A stretch of 64,000 nt of DNA from assembly GCA_947503525.1 (NCBI GenBank), contig CANNEA010000003.1, positions 186,001 to 250,000 of the forward strand, in the 5' to 3' direction. Below the pieces are notes generated by a model. The model did not search any database. It saw nothing but the letters and a program-made list of their open reading frames with translations, and had not been told where the DNA came from. The translations under genes were made by a program, and so were the position numbers. The DNA comes from an uncultured Carboxylicivirga sp. GTDB taxonomy: Bacteria > Bacteroidota > Bacteroidia > Bacteroidales > Marinilabiliaceae. Positions 8,769 through 16,954 of this stretch are shown here, one piece after another (position 1 is the stretch's first letter; each line of letters begins with the position of its first letter).

Positions 8769-9938
8769 ATGAGCAAATCAAAGGTGAATCGCAGATCTTT
8801 CTTCAAATTGGCTACAGTGGCCGGAGCAGGAGCTGTTTTAGGACATCCAAAATCTATCTTAGCTGCACCAACCTTTCAGGATGAAGTGCAAAAGCCAAAA
8901 ACTAATATTGATGATGCTTTAAAATATCCACGTAACGAGAATTCTCTGCCTGGAAAATATCCCGGGCAAGTCGTTCAAATTACAGATGTGAAAAGTGTTA
9001 TTGATAATCAACCGCAGGAAGATGTAGCCTTTAAAATGATTGAAAAAGCCATGTTGGATTTAAGTGGTGAAAAGAATCTGAAGAAAGCCTGGAAGCAGTT
9101 TGTAAAGGATGATGAAATAATAGGCTTGAAAGTAAATCCAGTTGCAGGAAAACTTTTGACAACCAGTCATGCTGTTGTTCAGTCAATTGTTAAACATTTG
9201 GAGTTAGCGGGTATAAAGAGAAGTAATATTGTTATTTGGGACCGGCGCTTAATGCAATTGCACGAGACTGGATTTACTGAAGAAAATTATCCTGGAATTG
9301 TGATTAATGGAACGGAGCAGCAAGATAAGGATGGTGGTTTCTTTGATAAGGATGGTAAATTGTATGGCGAGAAAATGATTGATAAAGAGTGGTATTATTA
9401 TGCCGATGTGGAAGGAGAATATGATGAATATACCATGCCATATATGATTAACGGAGGCAAATATTCTTATTTCACGAAGATCTGTACACAGGAGGTTGAT
9501 AAAATCATAAATGTGCCTATTCTGAAGAATGCAGGTGCAACAACAACTTTATGTCTGAAAAATTTGGCATATGGCTGTATAAGTAATACCGGAAGACTGC
9601 ACAAGCAATTGTGGGCTGATACCTGCGCTCAGGTTTGCGCTTTCCCGCCAATTAGGGATAAGGTGATTTTAAATATTGTGGATGGATTAAAAGGTTGTTT
9701 TAATGGAGGACCAGCTGCAAATCCGCAATTCTTTTGTAATTACCATACTATTCTTGTTGGAACAGATCCGGTTGCCATTGATCGAATTGGACATGATATT
9801 GTAGTTAAAAAGCGAATTGAAGAAGGTATTCAAGAAGAAGATAAGATTGATCGTCATGGTTTCTTGGAAATGGCTCAGGATTTAAAACTTGGTGTAGCGG
9901 ATATAGATAAAATAAAATTAAATAAGATTACTGTTTGA
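8769..9938 (+). CDS. Tat-exported DUF362 protein
   Basis: I start the gene at the ATG at 8769, not the longer frame from 8706, because it gives a textbook twin-arginine signal (MSKSKVNRRSFFKLATVAGA, hydrophobic core, cleavage near ILAA). The mature 360 residues are a DUF362 domain: EIIGLKVNPVAGKLLTTSHA, the NVPILKNAGATTTLCLKNLA core and the VGTDPVAIDRIGHDIV end motif. DUF362 proteins are often fused to or found with Fe-S domains; here CAQVCAFPP contributes only a short Cys pair and no ferredoxin domain is present. Tat export suggests folding or cofactor loading in the cytoplasm. The stop at 9938 is 2 bases before the next ATG, so it is tightly coupled to the DUF6599 gene. Function unknown. 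Confidence 0.82.
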   Translation: MSKSKVNRRSFFKLATVAGAGAVLGHPKSILAAPTFQDEVQKPKTNIDDALKYPRNENSLPGKYPGQVVQITDVKSVIDNQPQEDVAFKMIEKAMLDLSGEKNLKKAWKQFVKDDEIIGLKVNPVAGKLLTTSHAVVQSIVKHLELAGIKRSNIVIWDRRLMQLHETGFTEENYPGIVINGTEQQDKDGGFFDKDGKLYGEKMIDKEWYYYADVEGEYDEYTMPYMINGGKYSYFTKICTQEVDKIINVPILKNAGATTTLCLKNLAYGCISNTGRLHKQLWADTCAQVCAFPPIRDKVILNIVDGLKGCFNGGPAANPQFFCNYHTILVGTDPVAIDRIGHDIVVKKRIEEGIQEEDKIDRHGFLEMAQDLKLGVADIDKIKLNKITV

Positions 9939-9940
9939 GA

Positions 9941-10705
9941 ATGATAAAAATAATTACTGCGATTACAGCGTTCTTGTATATGCTTGTGAATGTTAATTTG
10001 TTTGCTCAAAATGAATTAAAACCAAATTCTGAACAAGTTTATGGAGCCGATGCTCTATATGGCTATATGAATGGAGGCTCTGAACTTTATAAGGAATATG
10101 GTTTCAGGAAATTAACAGTGCAAGAATATGTAGTAGAAGGGGAGTTGGTTACGGCAGAATGCTACGAAATGGAAAGTCCGCTTATGGCCTTTGGAATTTA
10201 TTCGGTTAATATCTACAAATGTGCGAATTGTATTGATCTAAATTTGGAAACAAGCTGTTGTAATCCCTACCAAGTTCAAGCTTATATTGGCAACTATTAC
10301 TTCTCAATTATTAACTCTTCTGGAAGTTCAGCTGGTCAGGAGGCCAATGAAAAGGTTTTTAAGTATTTACTAAGGGTTAATGAGTATGATAAAGCATTTG
10401 AGCTTCCTTCAGGTATTACTGAGTTAGATGGCAAAAGCCTATTCTATTTAAATGGAGAACTTTCTATTGCTAATAGAGCATCCGGATGGTTGAATGTTTT
10501 CAGGCAACTTAAACTGGAGAGTTGTTATCTTATTAAGTTGAACAATTCAAAAGCAAGTATTCTTGTTTGTTCTTCTAATAATAAAGTAAAATTAGATAGT
10601 TATACTGATGAAACAATTCTTAAGAAAGAAAGGGCAGACTTTATTTATCTGATGCGGAATCCTGAGGAGGATGATCTGGCAAAAAATGTTTTCGAAGCGA
10701 TATAA
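9941..10705 (+). CDS. Exported DUF6599-family protein
   Basis: 254 residues from the ATG at 9941. A Sec signal peptide (MIKIITAITAFLYMLVNVNL, then FAQ) is followed by the hallmark GADALYGYMNGGSELYKEYG of the DUF6599 family, then EMESPLMAFGIYSVNIY. A Cys cluster (CANCIDLNLETSCC, about residues 88-101) could bind metal or form disulfides. It is translationally coupled to the preceding DUF362 gene and ends just before a strong terminator; the pairing suggests both act together outside the cytoplasmic membrane. No enzymatic motif is known for this family. Confidence 0.75.
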   Translation: MIKIITAITAFLYMLVNVNLFAQNELKPNSEQVYGADALYGYMNGGSELYKEYGFRKLTVQEYVVEGELVTAECYEMESPLMAFGIYSVNIYKCANCIDLNLETSCCNPYQVQAYIGNYYFSIINSSGSSAGQEANEKVFKYLLRVNEYDKAFELPSGITELDGKSLFYLNGELSIANRASGWLNVFRQLKLESCYLIKLNNSKASILVCSSNNKVKLDSYTDETILKKERADFIYLMRNPEEDDLAKNVFEAI

Positions 10706-10706
10706 G

Positions 10707-10740
10707 AAAAAAGCCGTCTTTCGACGGCTTTTTTTATTTT
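10707..10740. terminator. Bidirectional terminator
   Basis: A 12-bp stem, AAAAAAGCCGTC (10707-10718) and GACGGCTTTTTT (10723-10734), with a TTTC loop. A/T tracts on both sides let it serve the DUF6599 gene on the plus strand and the LytTR regulator gene that ends at 10734 on the minus strand. Confidence 0.9.
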
Positions 10741-11447
10741 GTGATTAAATTAATGTCATCCATTAATTTATCCTTATATGATTTTCCAATTGGAATGATC
10801 TTAGAACCTCCTTCATGAATAATAACTACGGAGTTGTCTTCAATCACCTTAATTTTGTTGATGTTGACGATAAAGGATCTATGAACTCTTACATAACGAT
10901 CCGGAGGCATTTTTTCTGAAATGGCCTTCATTGTGAAATGGATGGTATATTTATCCTTGAATGTGTTGAGTACAACATAGTTTTCAAGGGCTTCAATCCA
11001 TAAAATGTCATCGTACTTAACTCTAACTAAGGAGCTGTTATTCTTAATGAAGATTTCACTGCTTTCTCTCGAAACAGTTTCACTTTCTTCAAATCTTTCT
11101 TTCGCTCTGTTAACTGCTTTTATGAATCTTCCGTACTGAACAGGCTTTAGCAGGTAATCAGTTACATCGTACTCATAAGATTCCATAGCATATTTCTCCT
11201 GCGAAGAATATACGATAACCTGAGGTAACTCATCCAACGACTTAAGAAAATCAATGCCGCTCATTTCAGGCATTTCAATATCAAGAAAGATGAGATGAAT
11301 GGATTCATTTTCAGAATTAGATAGAAAATTGATTGCACTCACCGCACTATCAAAACTATCAACATGGTTTAATCCATCCGTTTTATCAATGAACTCCTGG
11401 ATTATTTTTGTTGAAAGTTTATCGTCATCTATAATAATGCAATTCAT
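10734..11447 (-). CDS. LytTR-family response regulator
   Basis: 237 residues. Residues 1-120 form a receiver domain: acidic pocket IIIDDD (4-9), phospho-acceptor Asp56 in FLDIEMPEMSG, switch residue near VIVYSS and the conserved Lys in DYLLKPVQ. Residues about 133-235 are a LytTR DNA-binding domain (KNNSSLVRVKYDDILWIEAL, then RVHRSFIVNINKIKVIE). Such regulators usually sit next to a LytS-type membrane histidine kinase; none is present nearby, so this is an orphan regulator whose kinase must be elsewhere. It is separated from TrmH by 70 bases on the same strand. The target genes cannot be deduced. Confidence 0.92.
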   Translation of the reverse strand: MNCIIIDDDKLSTKIIQEFIDKTDGLNHVDSFDSAVSAINFLSNSENESIHLIFLDIEMPEMSGIDFLKSLDELPQVIVYSSQEKYAMESYEYDVTDYLLKPVQYGRFIKAVNRAKERFEESETVSRESSEIFIKNNSSLVRVKYDDILWIEALENYVVLNTFKDKYTIHFTMKAISEKMPPDRYVRVHRSFIVNINKIKVIEDNSVVIIHEGGSKIIPIGKSYKDKLMDDINLITK

Positions 11448-11517
11448 AGAAACTGTTTTTTGCCAAATTTAAAAAAATATCACCATTAATAAAGAGAAGG
11501 AGTTAAAAAATGTAATA

Positions 11518-12198
11518 TTATTTACCTTCTTTATTTCTTTCATAAAATTCTTTAACCACCAGGTCGCATTTCTTTATCGATTTTTGCAACCAATCAAAGT
11601 GAATATTTTGTGATTCCTCTTCCGTTAACTCCCAATTGATATCACTTTGTCGTAATCGATGTGTTAAATGATGAATAGAAACAGCCGCTGCAACAGAAAT
11701 GTTCAAACTTTCGGAATATCCAAACATTGGAATTTTAATAAAGGCATCCGCTTCTTCTTTTACAATATCAGATATTCCTGTGAATTCTGTACCAAACACA
11801 AGTGCTGTTTTACAATCTTCAATGGGATACTGCTCAAGATCAATATCATTATCATGCGGGGAAGTAGCCACAATTTTATATCCTTTACTTTTTAGCTCCT
11901 GAATGGCCTGTCTGCTATTATTTTCATTTTCATTGTACTTGTTGATGGTTAACCATTTGGTTGAACCAATTACAACTTTTGGATTGATGTCGAATTTATT
12001 TCTGTTCTCAATCACATGAACATCTTGAACTCCAAAGCAATCGCATGTTCTTAAAACAGCACTGGCATTTTGGGTTTGATAAATATCTTCCAAAACAACG
12101 GTTAGATATTTCATACGATGAGACAGTACTTCGCGCATCTGATCTCTTCGTTCTTCAGTCATTACTTCTTCAAGAAACTCAATTAGGGCTTTTTTCAT
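11518..12198 (-). CDS. trmH: TrmH-family tRNA (Gm18) 2'-O-methyltransferase
   Basis: A SpoU/TrmH methyltransferase of 226 residues from the Met at 12198 (MKKALIEFLEEV); an in-frame ATG at 12219 adds 7 residues but homologues as I know them begin near the later Met. The motifs are clear: motif 1 IYQTQNASAVLRTCDCFGV, motif 2 KTALVFGTEFTGIS and motif 3 IPMFGYSESLNISVAAAV, which form the SAM-binding trefoil knot. The N- and C-terminal helices and the size match TrmH, which methylates G18 of tRNA, better than the rRNA enzyme RlmB, because the N-terminal substrate-binding domain of RlmB is missing. An inverted repeat lies just upstream. Confidence 0.85.
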   Translation of the reverse strand: MKKALIEFLEEVMTEERRDQMREVLSHRMKYLTVVLEDIYQTQNASAVLRTCDCFGVQDVHVIENRNKFDINPKVVIGSTKWLTINKYNENENNSRQAIQELKSKGYKIVATSPHDNDIDLEQYPIEDCKTALVFGTEFTGISDIVKEEADAFIKIPMFGYSESLNISVAAAVSIHHLTHRLRQSDINWELTEEESQNIHFDWLQKSIKKCDLVVKEFYERNKEGK

Positions 12199-12241
12199 AT
12201 GATTATAATTTACTTTCATTTGCCATATGGAACTCTCAAGT

Positions 12242-12285
12242 AAATTTGATCATCCTCCTGTGTGAAAATTTGGATCATCAAATTT
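12242..12285. promoter_or_regulatory. Imperfect 14-bp inverted repeat upstream of trmH
   Basis: AAATTTGATCATCC (12242-12255) is mirrored by GGATCATCAAATTT (12272-12285) with one mismatch in 14 and a 16-base spacer. The distal arm overlaps CAAATTTA (12279-12286), which on the minus strand reads TAAATTTG, a possible -7 box for trmH. It could be an operator or a leader hairpin. Confidence 0.4.
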
Positions 12286-12343
12286 ACATGCTCGTTTCAT
12301 GTATTACTTTCAATGAAAAACTTTCACATAAAAATGTTATCAC

Positions 12344-12372
12344 AAAAAAAAGAGAGCACTTAAGTGCTCTCT
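12344..12372 (-). terminator. Terminator of the HU gene
   Basis: A perfect 22-base palindrome, AGAGAGCACTT/AAGTGCTCTCT (12351-12372), followed on the minus strand by seven T (complement of 12344-12350). It lies 26 bases past the HU stop codon. Confidence 0.9.
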
Positions 12373-12397
12373 AAATATTTTTAGTTGCCTTTGTAAA

Positions 12398-12670
12398 TTA
12401 GTTGATAGACTCACTTAGTTCGCTACCAGCCTTAAATTTAACAACCTTTTTAGCAGGAATTTCAATTTCCTTACCCGTTTGAGGGTTTCTACCTGTGCGA
12501 GCACTTCTTTCAGATACACCAAAAGAACCAAATCCTACTAACGCAACACGACCACCAGATTTCAATGAATCACCTGTTACTTTAATAAAAGCATCTAAAG
12601 CTTTTTTAGCGTCTGCTTTTGTAATTTCCGCTTCCCCAGCAATTGCATCGATTAATTGAGCCTTGTTCAT
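12398..12670 (-). CDS. hup: HU-family histone-like DNA-binding protein
   Basis: 90 residues, the exact size of [22 protein letters not shown] opens the helical dimer domain, and the DNA-binding arm carries [20 protein letters not shown] with the intercalating proline of RNPQTG, closing with [10 protein letters not shown]. It acts as a dimer that bends and packages DNA. It has its own promoter and terminator, and one of the few strong Shine-Dalgarno sites in the window (AAAGGAG about 5 bases before the start), which fits a very highly expressed protein. Confidence 0.96.
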   Translation of the reverse strand: MNKAQLIDAIAGEAEITKADAKKALDAFIKVTGDSLKSGGRVALVGFGSFGVSERSARTGRNPQTGKEIEIPAKKVVKFKAGSELSESIN

Positions 12671-13153
12671 AATACTCCTTTTAATTATAGGGTTAAATAC
12701 TAAATAATTCTTAAACTTTCCTCTACAAATATAGAGTATTTCTAATGTTTACCAAATCTGAGCAATGAAATTTGCAAAAAAATGTACCATTTAAATATTT
12801 TGTGTTAATTGGCAATATTTGATTAGATGTTTCTATCTTTAAAGTACTTATGGAATAGAAGTGAATTTTTAGCAAAAATCTTTACACTTAATATTGAGTA
12901 TTTGAGATCATTTGATTTTACATTGAATTGTAAAGCATGGTAATTATGTTATCTAAATATGTATAAAGTTATTTTTCACCTACCATTATTATCTATTTTT
13001 CATTGCTCAACTTTACAAGCATTTCATTATATATCACGATTATTGGTTTAAATGTTTTCATTTTGGGGTATCAAACAAAAGGTATTACTTTCGTAGTACA
13101 TATTCAATGCTTTATTTAAGCATTACTTTTCAGTGTATTTTAATCATTAATTA
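12671..13153. other. 483-bp divergent intergenic region, hup promoter included
   Basis: AT-rich spacer between hup and the acetyltransferase gene. The hup promoter takes up the left end. In the remaining 390 bases I see no ORF, RNA gene or strong repeat, and no clean -7/-33 pair for the acetyltransferase gene (TTACTTTCG near 13085 is only a weak match). Confidence 0.6.
12726..12756 (-). promoter_or_regulatory. Bacteroidota-type promoter of hup
   Basis: On the minus strand, TTTG (12756-12753) is followed by a 19-base spacer and TATATTTG (12733-12726), an exact TAnnTTTG -7 box. Transcription would start near 12719, leaving a leader of about 50 bases with a Shine-Dalgarno site before the HU start. 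Confidence 0.8.
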
Positions 13154-13705
13154 ATGAAGATAACAGACCTTTCTAAATATGATAATTCTTGGTTTAATAC
13201 TGGTGCTGGAGGTGTTAAACGAACATTGTGGTTTTTTATAAATGCATTGTTTTTTATTAGTCCTTTAAATCCTTTTTCCGGTATTAAAGTCAGACTGCTT
13301 CGGCTGTTTGGTGCAAAGATTGGTAAAGGTGTAGTTATAAAGCCTTCGGTTAATATTAAGTATCCCTGGAATTTGGAGATTGGTAATTATTCTTGGATCG
13401 GGGAAAAGGTATGGATTGATAATCTAGATTTGGTATCAATAGGAGAAAATTGTTGTTTATCGCAAGGAGCATTGCTTTTAATTGGTAATCACGATTATAA
13501 AAAGGAAACCTTTGATCTTATTGTAGAGCCAATTTATATTGAAGATGGGGTATGGGTTGGCGCAAAAAGCATAGTTACAGGAGGAGTGACTTGTGCTAAT
13601 CATTCCGTTTTAGCTGTCAATAGTGTCGCATCATCCAACCTGGAACCATTTGGAATTTATAGAGGTAATCCTGCAATTAAAGTTAAAACACGACGATTAG
13701 ATTAG
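13154..13705 (+). CDS. WcaF-type hexapeptide-repeat acetyltransferase
   Basis: 183 residues. Left-handed beta-helix hexapeptide repeats run from about residue 55 to 170 (IGKGVVIKPSVNIKYPW, LEIGNYSWIG, VSIGENCCLSQGALL, IEDGVWVGAKSIVTGGV), and NHDYKKETF holds the catalytic histidine position of this CoA-dependent family. The N-terminus (DLSKYDNSWFNTGAGGVKRT, then the hydrophobic WFFINALFFISPLNPF) is that of WcaF-family colanic acid or capsule acetyltransferases. It stands alone, with no glycosyltransferases nearby, so its glycan substrate is encoded elsewhere. Its stop overlaps the stop of the convergent reductive-dehalogenase-like gene by 4 bases (13702-13705). Confidence 0.87.
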   Translation: MKITDLSKYDNSWFNTGAGGVKRTLWFFINALFFISPLNPFSGIKVRLLRLFGAKIGKGVVIKPSVNIKYPWNLEIGNYSWIGEKVWIDNLDLVSIGENCCLSQGALLLIGNHDYKKETFDLIVEPIYIEDGVWVGAKSIVTGGVTCANHSVLAVNSVASSNLEPFGIYRGNPAIKVKTRRLD

Positions 13706-15051
13706 GAATTAAGCCATGACGGTAATTTTGCAGGCGAAGGTTTCGAACCATAAAAATAATCATCCAGCTTAACAGCCCAGTATCTGAAATTTGGAAAATT
13801 TTTAATTGTCCATCTTACCAGGTTATGTAATGCATTATTAGGGTGGGCATAAGGACAGGTACTCATGCATCGTCCACAGTCGGTGCCTGCTGTGGCCCAA
13901 TATTTAAAACAAGCATCTGAATTGATTTTCCATCGTTTAACTCCTGAAATCAGTTCCTGATCCTGGTCTGAAATGGCTTGTGCCGGACAATTAGTTGCAC
14001 ATTTCTTACATTTTTCACAGAAATCTTCTACACTATCATCAAATTTTCTTTTATCTGTTGGTAGTTCCATATTGGTGCTAACAACTCCAATTCTCATTCT
14101 AGGACCTAGCTCTTGTCCCATCAATAATCCCATTCTACCAATTTCGCCTAAACCAGCATCTCGCGCTACAAGTGGAGCAACTACCTGATAGTTGCCATCA
14201 ATATGTGCCCTTGCTTCATATCCATTTTGACGTATGAAATCAGCTAATTGCACCGCTATTACACCTGCTTGTAGATATCTGCTTGCAGATTCCATAATTA
14301 TTGAACTTGCCGGAGCAGCGGCAACCATATCATGTTGCATTTCTACGGTAAAGGCTATGCCAACTGAATGAGACGCTTCAATCTTTTTACCATATCTATC
14401 ACCACGACCTCCAACTGAATACCAGTGATAATCTTTTAATTTGGTGTAACCAACCGAAATTACACCATTACGTTTTAACCATTCATCAATAAATGGCTTA
14501 AAAGATGTCGTTTTTTGTTTAGTATTGATTTGTTTCACGGGGCCGTCTACCAACGAATGAAGTAAATCGACGGTGTGAAATGTGGAGCAACTGGCTTTGT
14601 ATGGGAACGGTTTATAAAATTTTGACTGTTCAGATAAAAGACCCGGAAGTGACCTGAATTGATTATCATTACTTAGGTGTTCCGGATACTCCTTGTAGTA
14701 ATCATCAAATCTTTGGGTATCAGGTTTTAGTTCATTGCGCGCAAACATTATGGTTCGTTCATCAATTTTCCCCAAAGGAATGTTTTCTTTTCGCCTTGAG
14801 AAAAAGTATGCTGGAATAAACAGATATAGGCAAAACAAAACTAATAGAATTGATAATGTAAACGATACCCATTGAATGGTAGTATTAAAAGTAAAAAATG
14901 GAAGGATAAATGGAATGCTTAAGAGTGATGTGAATAAGGCTTTCCATGCTGTTTTGTATCTGTGCTCACTAATGGATGTTACGCACATAAACAAGGTGAA
15001 GAGAATAAGAGTAATTCCAATAGCAACAGGTAGAATTTTGAAGAACTCCAT
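13702..15051 (-). CDS. Membrane-anchored reductive-dehalogenase-like Fe-S protein
   Basis: 449 residues. Three hydrophobic segments (about 4-26, 34-54, 58-84) precede a soluble domain of the RdhA type. Visible family marks are ARDAGLGEIGRMGLLMGQEL followed by GPRMRIGVV, two [4Fe-4S] motifs (Cys345-348-351-355 as CxxCxxCxxxCP and Cys381, 392, 395, 399 as Cx10CxxCxxxCP), and the terminal DYFYGSKPSP...LPSWL. RdhA enzymes use cobalamin and two Fe-S clusters to reduce carbon-halogen bonds. Classical RdhA has a Tat signal and a separate small 3-helix anchor RdhB; here the Tat signal is absent and three helices are fused in front. The related QueG is shorter and soluble. Substrate unknown; it could act on a natural organohalide or be a different cobamide reductase. 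Confidence 0.8.
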   Translation of the reverse strand: MEFFKILPVAIGITLILFTLFMCVTSISEHRYKTAWKALFTSLLSIPFILPFFTFNTTIQWVSFTLSILLVLFCLYLFIPAYFFSRRKENIPLGKIDERTIMFARNELKPDTQRFDDYYKEYPEHLSNDNQFRSLPGLLSEQSKFYKPFPYKASCSTFHTVDLLHSLVDGPVKQINTKQKTTSFKPFIDEWLKRNGVISVGYTKLKDYHWYSVGGRGDRYGKKIEASHSVGIAFTVEMQHDMVAAAPASSIIMESASRYLQAGVIAVQLADFIRQNGYEARAHIDGNYQVVAPLVARDAGLGEIGRMGLLMGQELGPRMRIGVVSTNMELPTDKRKFDDSVEDFCEKCKKCATNCPAQAISDQDQELISGVKRWKINSDACFKYWATAGTDCGRCMSTCPYAHPNNALHNLVRWTIKNFPNFRYWAVKLDDYFYGSKPSPAKLPSWLNS

Positions 15052-15137
15052 AGATTTGATTTTGTGTCCGTTTAAGGTGCTAATTTAATTAGATTGTCAT
15101 TGAAAATAACTGTCTTTTGTCAATCTCATGAATTTAA

Positions 15138-15752
15138 TTAGTTGGTTCTGAGGAATTCAATTTTTACAGATTCTACTTTTTCTAACCTACTATTAATTGA
15201 TGGAACTTTGGATTGTGGGCAACTCCATTCAATAGCGCATCTAAGATCAAAATCCTGTTTGTGTATTGTCGGATTTTCCTCCTTCATTATTCGCATAACA
15301 TCGTTCAATACACCATAGTCAAAGTCAATTCGGTAAACATCATTAACTGTACAGTCAATAATGGAGCCATTGGCAATGGCATCAATCGTAGCTTCTTTAT
15401 AGGCATGGATTAGTCCACTTGTTCCAAGTTTTGTGCCTCCAAAGTATCTGATTACTACCACAAATAAATTTGTTAACTCATGCGATTTAATTTGACCCAA
15501 TATAGGTTTACCTGCTGTTCCTGAAGGTTCACCGTCATCGTTGGCTCGAAATACTTTTCCATCAACTCCAAGTTGGTAAGCAAAGCAGTGATGACGAGCA
15601 TCGTAATGTTCTTTTTTTAATTCTTTAAGATGTTCTTTTATTTCATCTTCTGAAAAAACAGGGTAGGCGTAACTAATAAACTTACTTCCTTTTTCTTTGT
15701 AAATTCCTTCTGAAGGTTCTTTTAGTGTTTTGTATTTATCACTATCCGGCAT
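15138..15752 (-). CDS. yigZ: YigZ/IMPACT-family protein
   Basis: 204 residues. The IMPACT N-terminal domain has the family core: SKFISYAYPVFSEDEI, YDARHHCFAYQLG, NDDGEPSGTAGKPIL and VVVIRYFGGTKLGTSGLIHA, followed by a ferredoxin-like C-terminal domain (about 130-204). Yeast and human relatives bind ribosomes and restrain GCN2; the bacterial role is unclear though the family is nearly universal. It is on the same strand as the reductive-dehalogenase-like gene downstream but separated by 86 bases. Confidence 0.93.
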   Translation of the reverse strand: MPDSDKYKTLKEPSEGIYKEKGSKFISYAYPVFSEDEIKEHLKELKKEHYDARHHCFAYQLGVDGKVFRANDDGEPSGTAGKPILGQIKSHELTNLFVVVIRYFGGTKLGTSGLIHAYKEATIDAIANGSIIDCTVNDVYRIDFDYGVLNDVMRIMKEENPTIHKQDFDLRCAIEWSCPQSKVPSINSRLEKVESVKIEFLRTN

Positions 15753-15887
15753 GCTTTACTATTCTTCTTGTGTGCTTCGAAATTAGTAAAATCTCTTTCG
15801 TCAACAAATATGGTATTTTATCAACTGTATATAATTGGTTGTTTATGTAATTGTGGAATAGTAGTTTTATGCTTAAAATCGGAAAAT

Positions 15888-16364
15888 ATGATATTGAATA
15901 AATGGAGTTTATTAGTTTTTATTTCAGTATGTATCCTTGTATGTTCATCTTGTGATTTAGGGGATAACATTAAAAAACAAGAAGCGGTAAATGTTCCTTC
16001 TCAAGAAATTAAAGAACTCATACTAACTCAACTTGATTATTCACGTCAATGTTGGAATTCAGGTGATATGGAAGGGTATATGCGTGTGTACCATAACTCC
16101 GACTCCTTATTATTTATGGGACCTAATAAAATAACACGTGGATGGAAACAAACATTAGTGAACTATAAAAAAGGATACCCGGATGACAAAACTCGGGGAT
16201 ATCTGAAATATACATTTGCTCATTTTAACCAATTATCTGACGATTGTGTTTTAGTCATTGGACGATTTTATTTAGATAGAGAAATAGGTAATGCAGAAGG
16301 TAATTTTTCGTTAATTTGGAAAAAAATAAACGGGGAATGGAAAATTATTCAAGATCATAGTTAA
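15888..16364 (+). CDS. SnoaL/DUF4440-like lipoprotein
   Basis: I start at the ATG at 15888, which gives a 158-residue lipoprotein: signal MILNKWSLLVFISVCILVCS ending in SSC as the lipobox. The mature part is an NTF2-like (DUF4440) fold: LDYSRQCWNSGDMEGYMRVY, LLFMGPNKITRGWKQTL and the terminal WKIIQDHS, where the last conserved strand of this fold reads GEWKIxxDH. NTF2-like proteins serve as small-molecule binding cups, often enzymes or binding proteins; the exact role here is unknown. It lies 29 bases before kdsC on the same strand and may start that operon. Confidence 0.78.
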   Translation: MILNKWSLLVFISVCILVCSSCDLGDNIKKQEAVNVPSQEIKELILTQLDYSRQCWNSGDMEGYMRVYHNSDSLLFMGPNKITRGWKQTLVNYKKGYPDDKTRGYLKYTFAHFNQLSDDCVLVIGRFYLDREIGNAEGNFSLIWKKINGEWKIIQDHS

Positions 16365-16393
16365 AGTCCATAACTCAACAAACAATAATTCGC

Positions 16394-16918
16394 ATGACAA
16401 ATTTTAAGGAAGATTTGATGAAGGTAAAGGCCTTCGTATTTGATGTTGATGGAGTGCTGTCCACGCAAACCATCCCAATGAATGCAGAGGGTATACCTAT
16501 TCGTTCGGCAAATATAAAGGATGGTTTTGCAATTCAATTGGCCATTAAAATGGGTTATGCTATTGCCATTATTAGTGGAGGGAAAACTGAAGCTGTACTA
16601 AAACGATATAATGGACTTGGGGTAAAGGATGTTTTTCTTGGGATTTCGAATAAAGTACCGGTTCTTGAAAAATGGTTGCTTGAGAATGGGGTTAATGCTG
16701 ATGAAGTAATGTATATGGGCGATGATATTCCTGATTTCCAAGTGATGAAAATGGTGGGTGTTCCGGTTTGTCCATCTGATGCAGTTGAAGAAATTAAATC
16801 ATTGTGTAAGTACATCTCGGATAAGAAAGGCGGTGAGGGAGCAGCACGCGATGTTGTTGAACAGGTTATGAGAGTGCATGGAAAATGGGCTTTAAACACC
16901 AATGTAAAATCGTGCTAA
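16394..16918 (+). CDS. kdsC: HAD hydrolase, KDO-8-phosphate phosphatase (KdsC)
   Basis: 174 residues of the C0-type HAD fold without cap domain, the KdsC form that works as a tetramer. Catalytic aspartates are Asp17 and Asp19 in FVFDVDGVL; motif II is AIISGG, motif III includes the Lys of SNKVPVL and motif IV is YMGDDIPD. The conserved tail SDKKGGEGAARDVVE is a KdsC signature that reaches into the neighbouring active site. It dephosphorylates KDO 8-phosphate on the path to lipopolysaccharide inner core. Genes for lipid prenyl transfer (UbiA) and Maf follow on the same strand. Confidence 0.92.
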   Translation: MTNFKEDLMKVKAFVFDVDGVLSTQTIPMNAEGIPIRSANIKDGFAIQLAIKMGYAIAIISGGKTEAVLKRYNGLGVKDVFLGISNKVPVLEKWLLENGVNADEVMYMGDDIPDFQVMKMVGVPVCPSDAVEEIKSLCKYISDKKGGEGAARDVVEQVMRVHGKWALNTNVKSC

Positions 16919-16954
16919 TTAATAATATTTAGGTATTTTGCAGTTGATAATTAA

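Noticed and set aside
15768-15887. Longer start for the SnoaL-like lipoprotein
   Set aside because: The upstream 40 codons add a second unrelated hydrophobic and Cys-rich segment; the ATG at 15888 gives a proper lipoprotein signal.
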